From Lichenicola sp964249735 (lineage in GTDB: Bacteria; Pseudomonadota; Alphaproteobacteria; Acetobacterales; Acetobacteraceae), in assembly GCA_964249735.1 (NCBI GenBank), contig CAXUDP010000003.1, positions 1 through 64,000 on the forward strand: a stretch of DNA of 64,000 nucleotides, in the 5' to 3' direction. Positions 49,742 to 59,328 of the stretch are shown here, piece after piece (position 1 is the stretch's first letter; each line of letters opens with the position of its first letter). The notes under the pieces are model-generated. The model was not told the origin of the DNA, made no database searches, and saw only the letters and a list, made by a program, of their open reading frames with translations. The position numbers were made by a program, and so were the translations under genes.

Positions 49742-50602
49742 ATGCTGATCCGTGCCGGCTACGACATCGCCTTCAACGCGCCCGCGCCGACGCCGCTTCT
49801 GTTGATGCTGAGCCTGCATCCGGAGCGCGAGTCCGACCTGCGCACGCCGCAGCAGATGACGTTCGACCCGCCGGTGCCGATGCACCACTACCGCGACGGG
49901 TTCGGCAACGTGTGCACCCGCGTGGTGGCGCCGGGCGGGCTGCTTCGCATTCGCAACGAGTTCACCGTGCAGGACAGCGGCGATCCGGACATGCACGCGC
50001 CGGACGCGCCGCAGCTCGCGGTCGAGGACCTGCCGGACGACGTGCTGGTGTTCCTGCTCGGCAGCCGCTACTGCGAGACCGACCGGCTGTCCGACACCGC
50101 CTGGTCGCTGTTCGGCCACGTGCCGCCCGGCTGGGGACGGGTGAAGGCGATCGTGGAATACGTCAACGACCGCATCACCTTCGGCTACGAGCACGCGCGT
50201 GCCACGCGCACCGCGCACGAGGGCTTCATGGAGCGGCGCGGGGTGTGCCGCGACTTCGCCCACCTGGCCGTCACCCTGTGCCGCTGCATGAACATCCCGG
50301 CGCGCTACTGCACCGGCTATCTCGGCGACATCGGCGTGCCCGTCTCGGAAGACCCGATGGATTTCAGCGCCTGGTTCGACGTGTTCCTCGGCGGCCGCTG
50401 GTATACCTTCGACGCACGGCACAAGAAGCCGCGGATCGGGCGCATCCTGATGGCGCGCGGGCGCGACGCCACCGACGTCGCCATCTCCACCGCGTTCGGC
50501 AGCGCCTGGCTCGCCGGCTTCGAGGTCACCACCTACGAGCAGACCGGCGACCAGCAGCCGGGTGCCCAGCCGGAGGGATCGGTCACCGCACCAGCCGCTT
50601 GA
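49742..50602 (+). CDS. Transglutaminase-like family protein (second of pair)
   Basis: A 286-residue protein that begins MLIRAGYDIAFNAPAPTPLL, has TAHEGFMERRGVCRDFAHLA with the catalytic Cys, ARYCTGYLGDIGVPVSEDP, and FSAWFDVFLGGRWYTFDARH, where the conserved core His (usually HAW) is replaced by a Phe-Ser-Ala-Trp segment in the aligned position. The Asp motif (FDARH) is retained. It is only distantly similar to its neighbour, so not a recent duplicate. Its 3' end overlaps the convergent tlpA-like gene by 20 bases. Confidence 0.8.
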   Translation: MLIRAGYDIAFNAPAPTPLLLMLSLHPERESDLRTPQQMTFDPPVPMHHYRDGFGNVCTRVVAPGGLLRIRNEFTVQDSGDPDMHAPDAPQLAVEDLPDDVLVFLLGSRYCETDRLSDTAWSLFGHVPPGWGRVKAIVEYVNDRITFGYEHARATRTAHEGFMERRGVCRDFAHLAVTLCRCMNIPARYCTGYLGDIGVPVSEDPMDFSAWFDVFLGGRWYTFDARHKKPRIGRILMARGRDATDVAISTAFGSAWLAGFEVTTYEQTGDQQPGAQPEGSVTAPAA

Positions 50603-51182
50603 CCAGCGCCGCAGCACTCGGCGCCGCCCAGTCCACCGACCCCGACACCCGCGACACCTCCCGCCCTGTGCCGTCGATCAGCAGCGTGGTCGGGATCCCG
50701 CTCAGCCCGAGTGCTGCCATCGACGCGCTGTGCGGATCGAGCAGCACCGGCAGCGAGCGGATGTCGTGTGCGGCGAAGAATGCCCGCACCTGCTCCGCGC
50801 CGCCATGATCCAGCGACACCGTCAGCACCGTCACCCCGGCAGGCGCCAGCGCGCGCGACAACGCGTCCAGCGCCGGCATCTCCGCCACGCATGGGATGCA
50901 CCACGTCGCCCACAGGTTGAGCACGACGGCACCATTGCCGTGCACCGCCCTGATCCGGTCCAGCGTCGTGACCGTCCCGTCCGCCTCCGCGAACGACAGC
51001 GCCGGCAGCGCGCTCGGCGTGTGCGGCTGCACCACCCCGATCCCCTGCACCGGCGGATGCAGCGGATCGGGCTGCGCCGCCGCGCCACCCAGGCCGAGTT
51101 TGCGCGCCACCGTGGCGGCCAGTAGGGTCCCGCCGGCCGCGAGGACGCCGCGACGGAGGGTGCTGCGCATGATTGGGGACAT
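50583..51182 (-). CDS. tlpA: TlpA-family thiol:disulfide oxidoreductase
   Basis: A 199-residue exported thioredoxin-fold protein. The N-terminus is a twin-Arg/hydrophobic export signal (STLRRGVLAAGGTLLAATVA). The active site is NLWATWCIPCVAEMPALDAL, with Cys-Ile-Pro-Cys as in TlpA/ResA, and the cis-proline loop is LSGIPTTLLIDGTG. It likely reduces periplasmic disulfides, for example during cytochrome maturation. The start is 51182 or 51170; the former leaves only three bases to the argH start. The tlpA-argH divergence is conserved in alphaproteobacteria. Confidence 0.88.
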   Translation of the reverse strand: MSPIMRSTLRRGVLAAGGTLLAATVARKLGLGGAAAQPDPLHPPVQGIGVVQPHTPSALPALSFAEADGTVTTLDRIRAVHGNGAVVLNLWATWCIPCVAEMPALDALSRALAPAGVTVLTVSLDHGGAEQVRAFFAAHDIRSLPVLLDPHSASMAALGLSGIPTTLLIDGTGREVSRVSGSVDWAAPSAAALVKRLVR

Positions 51183-51185
51183 GGC

Positions 51186-52618
<1,433 letters not shown>

Positions 52619-52622
<4 letters not shown>

Positions 52623-52753
52623 AGGTCGCCACGATCCTCCTTGTCTGCGCCGGCCTGGCGCTGGGACTGGCCGGCTGCGGCAGGAAAGGCGCACCGGAAG
52701 CGCCCGGCCCGGGCAACCAGATCACCTACCCGCGGAGCTATCCGACCGAGTGA
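52619..52753 (+). CDS. lptM: Small LptM-like lipoprotein
   Basis: A 44-residue lipoprotein from GTG 52619 in a GTGA overlap with argH. The signal has lipobox LAGC with Cys20, followed by GRKGAPEAPGPGNQITYPRS, the usual GRKG and Pro-rich tail of the argH-linked family. In E. coli LptM helps mature the LPS translocon LptDE; the same role here is inferred from family and position. The last 32 bases overlap the convergent protease gene. In most alphaproteobacteria lysA follows directly; here it is about 5.2 kb away. Confidence 0.85.
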
Positions 52754-53486
52754 GCGCGTCCGCCGGCTGGCCGAGCGGCACCGCGATGCCGCCCGCGCCC
52801 CCGGCCGACGCCGCGATCTGCACCCCGATCGCGGTCCAGCGCCCGTCCGGCTGCCGCCACAGCAGCGGCGCGCCGCTGGTGCCGCGGGTGGCGTCGCAGT
52901 CATGCGCCAGCAGCGGACGCCCTGCCCCGTCCGTTACCCGGCCGGTCAGGGTGCAGCCGGGGTCCGCCACCACGCGCTCGTCGCGGTCCTGGCCGTAGCC
53001 GCCGAGCCGCACCGGCAGCGGGCCGGCCGGCGCCGACGCGATGCCGAGCACCGCCGACTCCGGCACCACGGCATGGTCCAGCACCAGCACCGCGCGGTCG
53101 GCACCGCCGCTGCCGGCCTCGTCCAGCGGCTGGTACCCCTCCGCCACATGGAACGCCGACACCCGCGCATGCGCCCGGTAGCGCCCGTCATCGTATCCGA
53201 CCAGCACGTGCACCGAACCCGGCTGGATGAAGCGGCGGACCCGCGGCAGGAACAGGCAGTGCGCCGCGGTCATCACCACGCGGGGCGCCACCAGGAAGCC
53301 GCTGCACCGCTCGCCGAGCTCGGTCTGCACCCGTGCGAGCGCGGTCCACGGCGCCTGGTCCAGCGGCACCGGAACGCGGCGGTCGACCGCACCGACTCCC
53401 GGCCGCAAGGGCAGAAGGGAACCGGCCGACGCGGCCTGCGCGATGGCGAGTGTGGCCAGAACGACAACACCCGGACGCTTAATCAT
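52722..53486 (-). CDS. Secreted trypsin-like serine protease
   Basis: A 254-residue chymotrypsin-fold protease. The signal peptide is MIKRPGVVVLATLAIAQAASA. The triad is His in VVMTAAHCLFL, Asp in GADRAVLVLD and Ser in DATRGTSGAPLLW (GTSGAPL in place of the common GDSGGPL). Extra cysteines (ERCSGF, DPGCTL, AHDCDA) suggest two or three disulfides. The specificity pocket cannot be assigned. It converges on and overlaps lptM, and its start faces two tiny genes across 95 AT-richer bases. Confidence 0.85.
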   Translation of the reverse strand: MIKRPGVVVLATLAIAQAASAGSLLPLRPGVGAVDRRVPVPLDQAPWTALARVQTELGERCSGFLVAPRVVMTAAHCLFLPRVRRFIQPGSVHVLVGYDDGRYRAHARVSAFHVAEGYQPLDEAGSGGADRAVLVLDHAVVPESAVLGIASAPAGPLPVRLGGYGQDRDERVVADPGCTLTGRVTDGAGRPLLAHDCDATRGTSGAPLLWRQPDGRWTAIGVQIAASAGGAGGIAVPLGQPADALTRSDSSAGR

Positions 53487-53581
53487 TTCTTATCGATTCC
53501 GAATCAATATTCCTGCCATCAGCCTGCCATGAACCCGCAGTAGACTGGGAAACGTGGCCTGGATAGCCAGGGAGAGCCTGC

Positions 53582-53785
53582 ATGACGAAGGACGACGCTG
53601 CCACCGCCGAACGGCCGAGCCTGCCGCCCAGCCTGGAGCGGATCGTGGTTCGCGCCCTGTCGCGGCCGACGACCGCGGGGTCGCGCGGCAACTGGTCGGA
53701 AGCTGCAAAGCACCGCCTCTACGCACGCATGTTTCCCGAGCAGTCCACTGCAAACATGGTGACCCATGTCAAGCCAGCTGCCTGA
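53582..53785 (+). CDS. Small unknown protein (67 residues)
   Basis: A 67-residue soluble, basic product starting MTKDDAATAERPSLPPSLER, preceded by GGGAGAG at a good ribosome-site distance. No family is recognised; the middle (WSEAAKHRLYARMF) looks helical. Its 3' end overlaps the next tiny gene by 20 bases in another frame, suggesting co-translation. Confidence 0.5.
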   Translation: MTKDDAATAERPSLPPSLERIVVRALSRPTTAGSRGNWSEAAKHRLYARMFPEQSTANMVTHVKPAA

Positions 53786-53933
53786 GCCACGACGCGGGGT
53801 GATCGTGATCCACCCTTTCGGCCATTATCGCGAGGCGCAGTTCCTCGACGACCCGGCGGAGATCGAGCAGCTGATCGCGGACGGGGAAAGCTGGCGCGTC
53901 GCCGACGCGACGCTGGTCGGTGCCTCGTCCTGA
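53766..53933 (+). CDS. Small unknown protein (55 residues)
   Basis: From ATG 53766 a 55-residue acidic product: an IVIHPFGHYREAQFLDD stretch followed by EIEQLIADGESWRVADATLV. The alternating hydrophobic strand, helix, strand pattern looks like a folded miniprotein. No family is recognised. It overlaps the preceding small gene by 20 bases and ends nine bases from the convergent hydrolase gene. Confidence 0.5.
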   Translation: MSSQLPEPRRGVIVIHPFGHYREAQFLDDPAEIEQLIADGESWRVADATLVGASS

Positions 53934-53942
53934 CCGACCTGC

Positions 53943-54764
53943 TCAGGCGCCGATGAAGGCAGCGAGGTCGGCGTTCAGCCTGTCCTTCTCCGTATAGAAC
54001 AGGCCGTGCGGCGCGCCCTTGTACTCGAGCAGCCCTGCCCCGGCGATCGAGGCCGCCGCCCGCTGTCCTGACAGCTCCAACGGCACCGTGGAGTCGGAGG
54101 TGCCGTGGATCACCAGCGTCGGCACCTGCACCGCCGCCATGTCGGCGCGGAAGTCGGTCTCGGAGAACGCGCGCACGCAGTCCAGCGTCGCCAGCGGCGA
54201 GGCCTGCAGCGCCATGTCGCCGCACCATTCGAGCAACTCGGTGGACACCGGCGAGCTGAGCAGGCCGGCGCCGAAGAACGCCTTGCCGAAGGTCGCGAGG
54301 AAATGCGGACGGTCTGCCTGGAGCTGCTCGACCATCGCGTCGAACACGCTGCGGTCCACGCCGTCCGGATTGTCCGCCGTCTTCAGGAGGAACGGCGTCA
54401 CCGATGCCACCAGCGCCACCCGCGACACGCGCGCGCTGCCGTGCCGCGCGAGATAGCGCACCACCTCGCCGCCGCCCATCGAGAACCCGACCAGGGTGAC
54501 GTCGCGCAGGTCGAGCGCGTCCAAAAGAGCCGAGACGTCGTCTGCAAGAACGTCGTAGCCGTAGCTGCCGGCGGGCTGGCCGGAACGCCCGAACCCGCGC
54601 CGGTCGGCGGCGACGGTGCGCAGCCCGCGGCGGACCAGCGGAACCATCTGGTATTCCCACATGTCGGCGTTCAGCGGCCAACCGTGCACGAACACGACCG
54701 GAGGTCCCGATCCCCAGTCCTTGTAGAAAAGGTCAGTGCCGTCTGCAGCCTTGACGAAGGGCAT
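53943..54764 (-). CDS. Alpha/beta hydrolase, non-heme chloroperoxidase/esterase type
   Basis: A 273-residue enzyme starting MPFVKAADGTDLFYKDWGSG. Motifs are VVFVHGWPLNADMWEYQM (oxyanion region), ADRRGFGRS, the nucleophile elbow GFSMGGGE with Ser95, the acid Asp in VIHGTSDSTVPL and the His in GAPHGLFYT. This arrangement is typical of arylesterases and cofactor-free haloperoxidases; substrates vary widely. It diverges from the repeat-glycosyltransferase gene with a 131-base gap. Confidence 0.88.
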   Translation of the reverse strand: MPFVKAADGTDLFYKDWGSGPPVVFVHGWPLNADMWEYQMVPLVRRGLRTVAADRRGFGRSGQPAGSYGYDVLADDVSALLDALDLRDVTLVGFSMGGGEVVRYLARHGSARVSRVALVASVTPFLLKTADNPDGVDRSVFDAMVEQLQADRPHFLATFGKAFFGAGLLSSPVSTELLEWCGDMALQASPLATLDCVRAFSETDFRADMAAVQVPTLVIHGTSDSTVPLELSGQRAAASIAGAGLLEYKGAPHGLFYTEKDRLNADLAAFIGA

Positions 54765-54895
54765 CTCGGGGATCCTGTTCCGGGCCCTGACAACGGATCA
54801 GGCGTGATCAAGTTCCCGAGATGTTCCGGGTAGCCTTAATCATCTCTTAAGCACGCCTCGTCACCTTCGGCCCCGGAGCAGCACGAGGCGAGGCA

Positions 54896-57415
54896 ATGGA
54901 CGCGATCACGCACGAGGCAGTCATGTCTCCTGCTGGGCACATCGTTCCCGGCAATGCGCCTGTCATGCGCCCGGAGGTGACGGCCGGGTTCGGCTTCGCG
55001 CCGCTGACGCCGCCGATTCCGCTGCTCGACCGGTTCGCGCTGGCGGCGATCCGCCTGCTGTTCGATCGCGGCTGGTACCTGCTGCGCTATCCCGACATCG
55101 CCGCGTCCGGCATCGACCCGTTCGACCACTTCCTGACCTCCGGACTGGCGGAAGGCCGGTCTCCCTGCATCCTGTTCGACCCTGCCTTCTACCTGAACCA
55201 GCCCGGCGCGCCGGACACGAGCGGGTTCCTGTTCCTGCACTACCTCACCACCGGCATCCGGCTGGAGATCGATCCGCATCCGCTGGTCGATGCCGGCTTC
55301 TACGCGTCGCAGCATCCGCGGCTCAAGCCAGGCACCAACCCCCTCACCCACCTGCTCGGCCCCGGCCGGCGCGAGAACCGCCGGCCCAACCCGCTGTTCG
55401 ACGTCGCCTACTACCGCCGGCACAACCGCGCGCTGGACCCTGCCGTGCATCCCCTGGTTCATTATGCGGCGTCGGGCTGGCAGGAACGGCTGCAGCCGCA
55501 TCCGCTGTTCGATCCTCTCACCTATGCGGAGGACCGGCCCGACGTGTCCGGGGTCGGCCTCGACCCGCTCGCGCACTACCTGCATTCCGGCCACCGGGAA
55601 GGTGCCAGGCCGAACTGGCTGTTCGACCCGGTGCATTATCTCGCCGGCTGTCCGGATCCCGTGGCGCCGGCCGAAGCGCTGCTGCACTTCGCGACGTTCG
55701 GCTGCGGTCCCGGCCGATCGCCCAACGCCCTGTTCGACGACGCCCACTACATGCGCGAGCACCCCGACGTGGCGCGCTCCGGCATGGACCCGTTCCTGCA
55801 CTTCCTCGAGTTCGGCCTGTCCGAGAACCGCGATCCGCATCCGCTGTTCGACAACTGGTTCTACCGCGGCCAGAACGCCGACGTGGCGGAAAGCGGCATG
55901 CCGCCCTTCCTGCACTACCTCCGCTACGGCGCCTGCGAGGGTCGCGACCCGAACCCGTTCTTTCCGGCCGCCGCCTATCTCGACCGGCATCCGGAGGCGC
56001 GGGCGAACCCGGCCGGCCCGCTGGCGCACTTCCTGGCGACCCCCGACACGCATCTGGAACGGCTCTGCGACGGGTTCGACCCAGCCTACTACGTGTCCTG
56101 CTATCCCGCCTGCGCCGAGGCTGCCGCACGCCGCGTGCCGCCGCTGAGCCATTACCTGTCCGGCGGACGCAGCCGGACCATCTCGCCGTTGCCGATGCCG
56201 CTCGACTGGCACCCATGGAGCCTGCCCGCCGTCGAACGTGCCGCGAACGCGACGCAGCTGCTGATGATCGTGCGGGACGCCTCGCACGGGGAGGCCGGGC
56301 TGTGCGCGCTGCGTGCGCTTGAGCAGATGGCGGCCGATCCCGCCCTGTCTTGCCACGTCGTGATCTGCCACGACGGGCCGCTCGCCGCCAGCATGGCGTC
56401 CCTCGTCCCGACCCTGGTGCTGTCACCGGACCGGTGGTCGGACGGCGCGGTCCGGCGCGACCAGACGGCCGACATCCTTCATTCCTTCCACGACCACGAT
56501 CCGCGCGGCGTGGTGCTGGTCAACAGCACGGCCGCGGCCGGCGCCGCGGTTCTCGCAGGGCAGCTCGGGTTGCGGACACTGGCCTGGCTGCACGAGATGC
56601 CGGTCACGATCGACAGCGTGCATGGCGGCCACGGCACCATGCAGGCGCTGTCCCGGGTGGCATCGCGCATCGTCACCCAGTCAGAGGCCGACCGGGACGC
56701 GCTGGTCCGACACTACCGGCTTCCGCCGGGACAGGTCGCGTCAATGGCGGACGGGGTGACGCTGGCGCCGACCAGCCTGGACTCCCGCCTCGCCAGCCTG
56801 GAACTGCGCGAGGCGCTGGGCCTGCCGCCGGACGCGCTGGTGGTGCTGGGCCGCGGCGGCATCGAGTTCCGCAGCGGCACCGACCTGTTCATCCGCATCG
56901 CCCGGGAGGTGATCGGGCGCGCAGGGCGCGAGGCGGCGGTCGACAGCGCGTTGCGGCAGGCCTTCTTCCTGTGGCTGGGCGAGACCTGCGACCCGCTGTT
57001 CGCCGCACTCTGCCGGCACGACGTCGACCGGCTCGGCCTGTCCGAGCGGGTGCGGCTGATCGACCCGCAGCAGGCGCCGGCCCGTATCCTGCCCGGCGCC
57101 GACCTGTTCCTGCTGACCGCCCGCGACGGGGCATCCGGTGCGGCGATCCTGGAAGCGCAGGGCAACGGCCTGCCGGTGATCGGCTTCGACGGCTGCGGCC
57201 AGTCGATCGGAGCGAAGGAACGCGAGGACCTGGTCGAGGTCGGCTACCTGGATCTCGAAGCCATGAGCGACGCGATCATGACGCGCGGCAACCGGCCGGC
57301 CCGGCGCAACCGGAACGGCCTGGAGAACAGGCAGGCGGGGCCGAGCTGGGCCGACTGGCACGCGGAGCTGCGCCTGTTGCTGGCACAGGAGGCGACGCCC
57401 GCCGGCACCGGCTGA
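54896..57415 (+). CDS. Large protein: ten tandem ~38-residue repeats plus glycosyltransferase-like domain
   Basis: An 839-residue protein without a signal peptide. Residues about 54-430 hold ten repeats of roughly 36-40 residues following the pattern LFDp.yYl..yPDVa.sg.dPl.HyL.fG..EgR.Pnp; clear copies start at 55, 93, 130, 167, 204, 242, 279, 317, 355 and 393. Residues about 440-800 look like a GT-B glycosyltransferase of the GT4 kind: LAWLHEMPVTIDSVHGGHGT, RIVTQSEADRDALVRHYRLP, ADLFLLTARDGASGAAILEA and GNGLPVIGFDGCGQ. Similar repeat motifs occur beside glycosyltransferases in other alphaproteobacteria (general knowledge); their role is unclear to me. Possibly capsule or exopolysaccharide related (inference). 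Confidence 0.75.
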   Translation: MDAITHEAVMSPAGHIVPGNAPVMRPEVTAGFGFAPLTPPIPLLDRFALAAIRLLFDRGWYLLRYPDIAASGIDPFDHFLTSGLAEGRSPCILFDPAFYLNQPGAPDTSGFLFLHYLTTGIRLEIDPHPLVDAGFYASQHPRLKPGTNPLTHLLGPGRRENRRPNPLFDVAYYRRHNRALDPAVHPLVHYAASGWQERLQPHPLFDPLTYAEDRPDVSGVGLDPLAHYLHSGHREGARPNWLFDPVHYLAGCPDPVAPAEALLHFATFGCGPGRSPNALFDDAHYMREHPDVARSGMDPFLHFLEFGLSENRDPHPLFDNWFYRGQNADVAESGMPPFLHYLRYGACEGRDPNPFFPAAAYLDRHPEARANPAGPLAHFLATPDTHLERLCDGFDPAYYVSCYPACAEAAARRVPPLSHYLSGGRSRTISPLPMPLDWHPWSLPAVERAANATQLLMIVRDASHGEAGLCALRALEQMAADPALSCHVVICHDGPLAASMASLVPTLVLSPDRWSDGAVRRDQTADILHSFHDHDPRGVVLVNSTAAAGAAVLAGQLGLRTLAWLHEMPVTIDSVHGGHGTMQALSRVASRIVTQSEADRDALVRHYRLPPGQVASMADGVTLAPTSLDSRLASLELREALGLPPDALVVLGRGGIEFRSGTDLFIRIAREVIGRAGREAAVDSALRQAFFLWLGETCDPLFAALCRHDVDRLGLSERVRLIDPQQAPARILPGADLFLLTARDGASGAAILEAQGNGLPVIGFDGCGQSIGAKEREDLVEVGYLDLEAMSDAIMTRGNRPARRNRNGLENRQAGPSWADWHAELRLLLAQEATPAGTG

Positions 57416-57433
57416 AACCGGATGAGGTAGGGA

Positions 57434-57451
57434 CATGATCGAGCGATCATG
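57434..57451. repeat. 18-base palindrome between convergent genes
   Basis: CATGATCG (57434-57441) and CGATCATG (57444-57451) are exact complements separated by two bases, in the 38-base gap between the convergent glycosyltransferase-like gene and cdd. The loop is too small for a good RNA hairpin, so a DNA-binding site or chance is as likely as a terminator. Confidence 0.35.
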
Positions 57452-57453
57452 CT

Positions 57454-57855
57454 CTAGGCCGGCGGCAGCAGGTCCGGGCCGAACGCGTGCGGCAACAGCT
57501 CGTCCAGGCTGCGCACCAGCAGCACGGTGCCGGACGCGTCGACCATCCGCAGCGGGGTCCCCGGCTCGGCGAACTCGCGGATCTTCTGGCGGCAGCCGCC
57601 GCAGGGGACGCATGGCGCGCTGCCGCCGGCGGCGACCACCACCGCCTTGATCCGCCGGCTTCCGGACAACACCAGGGCAGCGACGGCCCCCGCCTCGGCG
57701 CAGGTCCCCTCCGGATAGGCGGCGTTCTCGACGTTGCACCCGGCATGGACGATCCCGCGCTCGCACAACAGGGCGGCGCCGACGCGGAACCGCGAGTAGG
57801 GCGCGTGCGCCCGCTCCCGCGCCGCCAGCGCCGCCTCGATCATGCCGTCCACCAT
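57454..57855 (-). CDS. cdd: Cytidine deaminase
   Basis: Zinc enzyme converting cytidine to uridine in pyrimidine salvage. The 133-residue homotetrameric-type product has AHAPYSRFRVGAALL, CNVENAAYPEGTCAEAGAV with the first zinc Cys and catalytic Glu region, and PCVPCGGCRQKIREFAEPGT with the two further zinc cysteines. ATG 57855 follows a GGGAGG ribosome site; 57843 is an alternative. It diverges from lysA. Confidence 0.94.
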   Translation of the reverse strand: MVDGMIEAALAARERAHAPYSRFRVGAALLCERGIVHAGCNVENAAYPEGTCAEAGAVAALVLSGSRRIKAVVVAAGGSAPCVPCGGCRQKIREFAEPGTPLRMVDASGTVLLVRSLDELLPHAFGPDLLPPA

Positions 57856-57963
57856 CGACCTCCCGTCCTGCGGGATCCAGCCTACCCCGCATCCTCCGGC
57901 CCGTGCCACCGGTCCGGGAACGCGGCACTTGGAGGACGGCAGGGCGATCCCTATCCTCCCGAC

Positions 57964-59328
57964 ATGGCCAGCGCCGCGACCCGTCCCCATGTCGAGCCCG
58001 ATCCGACCGTGGCGGAGCTGCTGGCAGCGCGTCCCCAGCTGCGCATGGACCCGTTCGAGGGGCTGATGCTGGAGGAGGTGGCACTCGGTGCGATCGCCGC
58101 CGAACTCGGCACGCCCACCTGGGTGACCGGCGCCGGCACCCTGCGCGCCCGCTGCCGCCGCCTGTCGGCCGCCCTCCAGGAGGCCGGCCTCGATGCGCGG
58201 CTGCACTACGCGGTCAAGGCGAACGACCACCTGGCGGTGCTGCGCGTGCTCCGGGCCGAAGGCGCCGGCGCCGACGTGGTCAGCGGCGGCGAGCTGCACC
58301 GCGCGCTCGGCGCCGGGATCGCGCCGGAGCGGATCGTGTTCTCCGGCGTCGGCAAGTCGGACGACGAGCTAATGCTGGCGCTGTCGTCGCGGATCGCGCA
58401 GCTCAACGTCGAAAGCCGCGAGGAGCTCGAGCGCCTGTCGGTGCTCGCCGCCGGCGCCGGCCGCACCGCGCGGGTGGCGCTCCGGGTCAACCCCGACGTG
58501 GACGCCCGCACCCACGCCAAGATCGACACCGGCCGCGCCGGGACCAAGTTCGGCATCGCACACGACGAGGCGCCCGCACTCTACGCGCTGGCCGCGGAGC
58601 TCCCGGGGATCGAGCCGATCGGCTTCGCGGTGCACATCGGCAGCCAGATCGCCGACCCGGCGCCGTTCCGCGCCGCCTACGCCCGCATCGCCGGGCTGGT
58701 GCGGCAGGTGCGCGAGGCCGGGCACGCGGTCTCCACCGTCGACTGTGGCGGCGGCCTCGGCATCAGCTACCGCGACGAGCCCGCCGGATCGCCGCGGGCG
58801 CTCGCGCACGCGATCCGCCTGACCCTGGGCGGGCTCGGCCTGCGCCTGCTGGTGGAGCCGGGGCGCTGGCTGGTGGCGCCGGCCGGCGTGCTGCTGTCGC
58901 GCGTGGTCCGGGTCAAGCGACAGGCCGGCGCGCCGCCCTTCGTGGTGCTGGACTGCGCCATGAACGACCTGCTCAGGCCGAGCCTGTACGACAGCTGGCA
59001 TGGCGTGGTGCCGCTGTCGGCGCGCGACGCGGTGGCGCCGGCAGCACCCGCGCACCTGGTCGGGCCGGTCTGCGAGACCGGCGACACCCTGGCCCGCGAC
59101 CGGCTGCTGCCGGAACTCGCCTGCGGCGCGCGGGTGGCGATCCTAGACACCGGCGCCTACGGTTCGGTGATGAGCTCGACCTACAACGCCCGCCCGCTGG
59201 CAGCGCAGGCCCTGGTGGACGGTCCCCGCTGGGCCACCATCCGCGCGCGACAGCCGGTGACGGCGCTGTGGGAAGGCGAACGCGTGCCGGACTGGCTCGG
59301 TGCTGCCCCTGACGGCACCGCCGGATGA
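57964..59328 (+). CDS. lysA: Diaminopimelate decarboxylase
   Basis: PLP enzyme converting meso-DAP to lysine. The 454-residue product has the PLP lysine K85 in LHYAVKANDHLAVL, GADVVSGGELHRAL, NPDVDARTHAKIDTG with KFGI, HIGSQIADPAPF, CGGGLGISY, and PVCETGDTLARDRLLPEL with the active-site Cys from the partner subunit. The ~35-residue N-terminal extension before the domain is unusual but modest. It overlaps the next gene by four bases. Normally adjacent to argH-lptM. Confidence 0.96.
   Translation: MASAATRPHVEPDPTVAELLAARPQLRMDPFEGLMLEEVALGAIAAELGTPTWVTGAGTLRARCRRLSAALQEAGLDARLHYAVKANDHLAVLRVLRAEGAGADVVSGGELHRALGAGIAPERIVFSGVGKSDDELMLALSSRIAQLNVESREELERLSVLAAGAGRTARVALRVNPDVDARTHAKIDTGRAGTKFGIAHDEAPALYALAAELPGIEPIGFAVHIGSQIADPAPFRAAYARIAGLVRQVREAGHAVSTVDCGGGLGISYRDEPAGSPRALAHAIRLTLGGLGLRLLVEPGRWLVAPAGVLLSRVVRVKRQAGAPPFVVLDCAMNDLLRPSLYDSWHGVVPLSARDAVAPAAPAHLVGPVCETGDTLARDRLLPELACGARVAILDTGAYGSVMSSTYNARPLAAQALVDGPRWATIRARQPVTALWEGERVPDWLGAAPDGTAG

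Noticed and set aside
53478..54849. Near-identical 15-mers CTTAATCATTTCTTA (53478) and CTTAATCATCTCTTA (54835) as flanking repeats of an insertion
   Set aside because: One copy overlaps the protease start codon, the other lies mid-way in the block rather than at its end, and a 15-mer with one mismatch is expected by chance in a window of this size.
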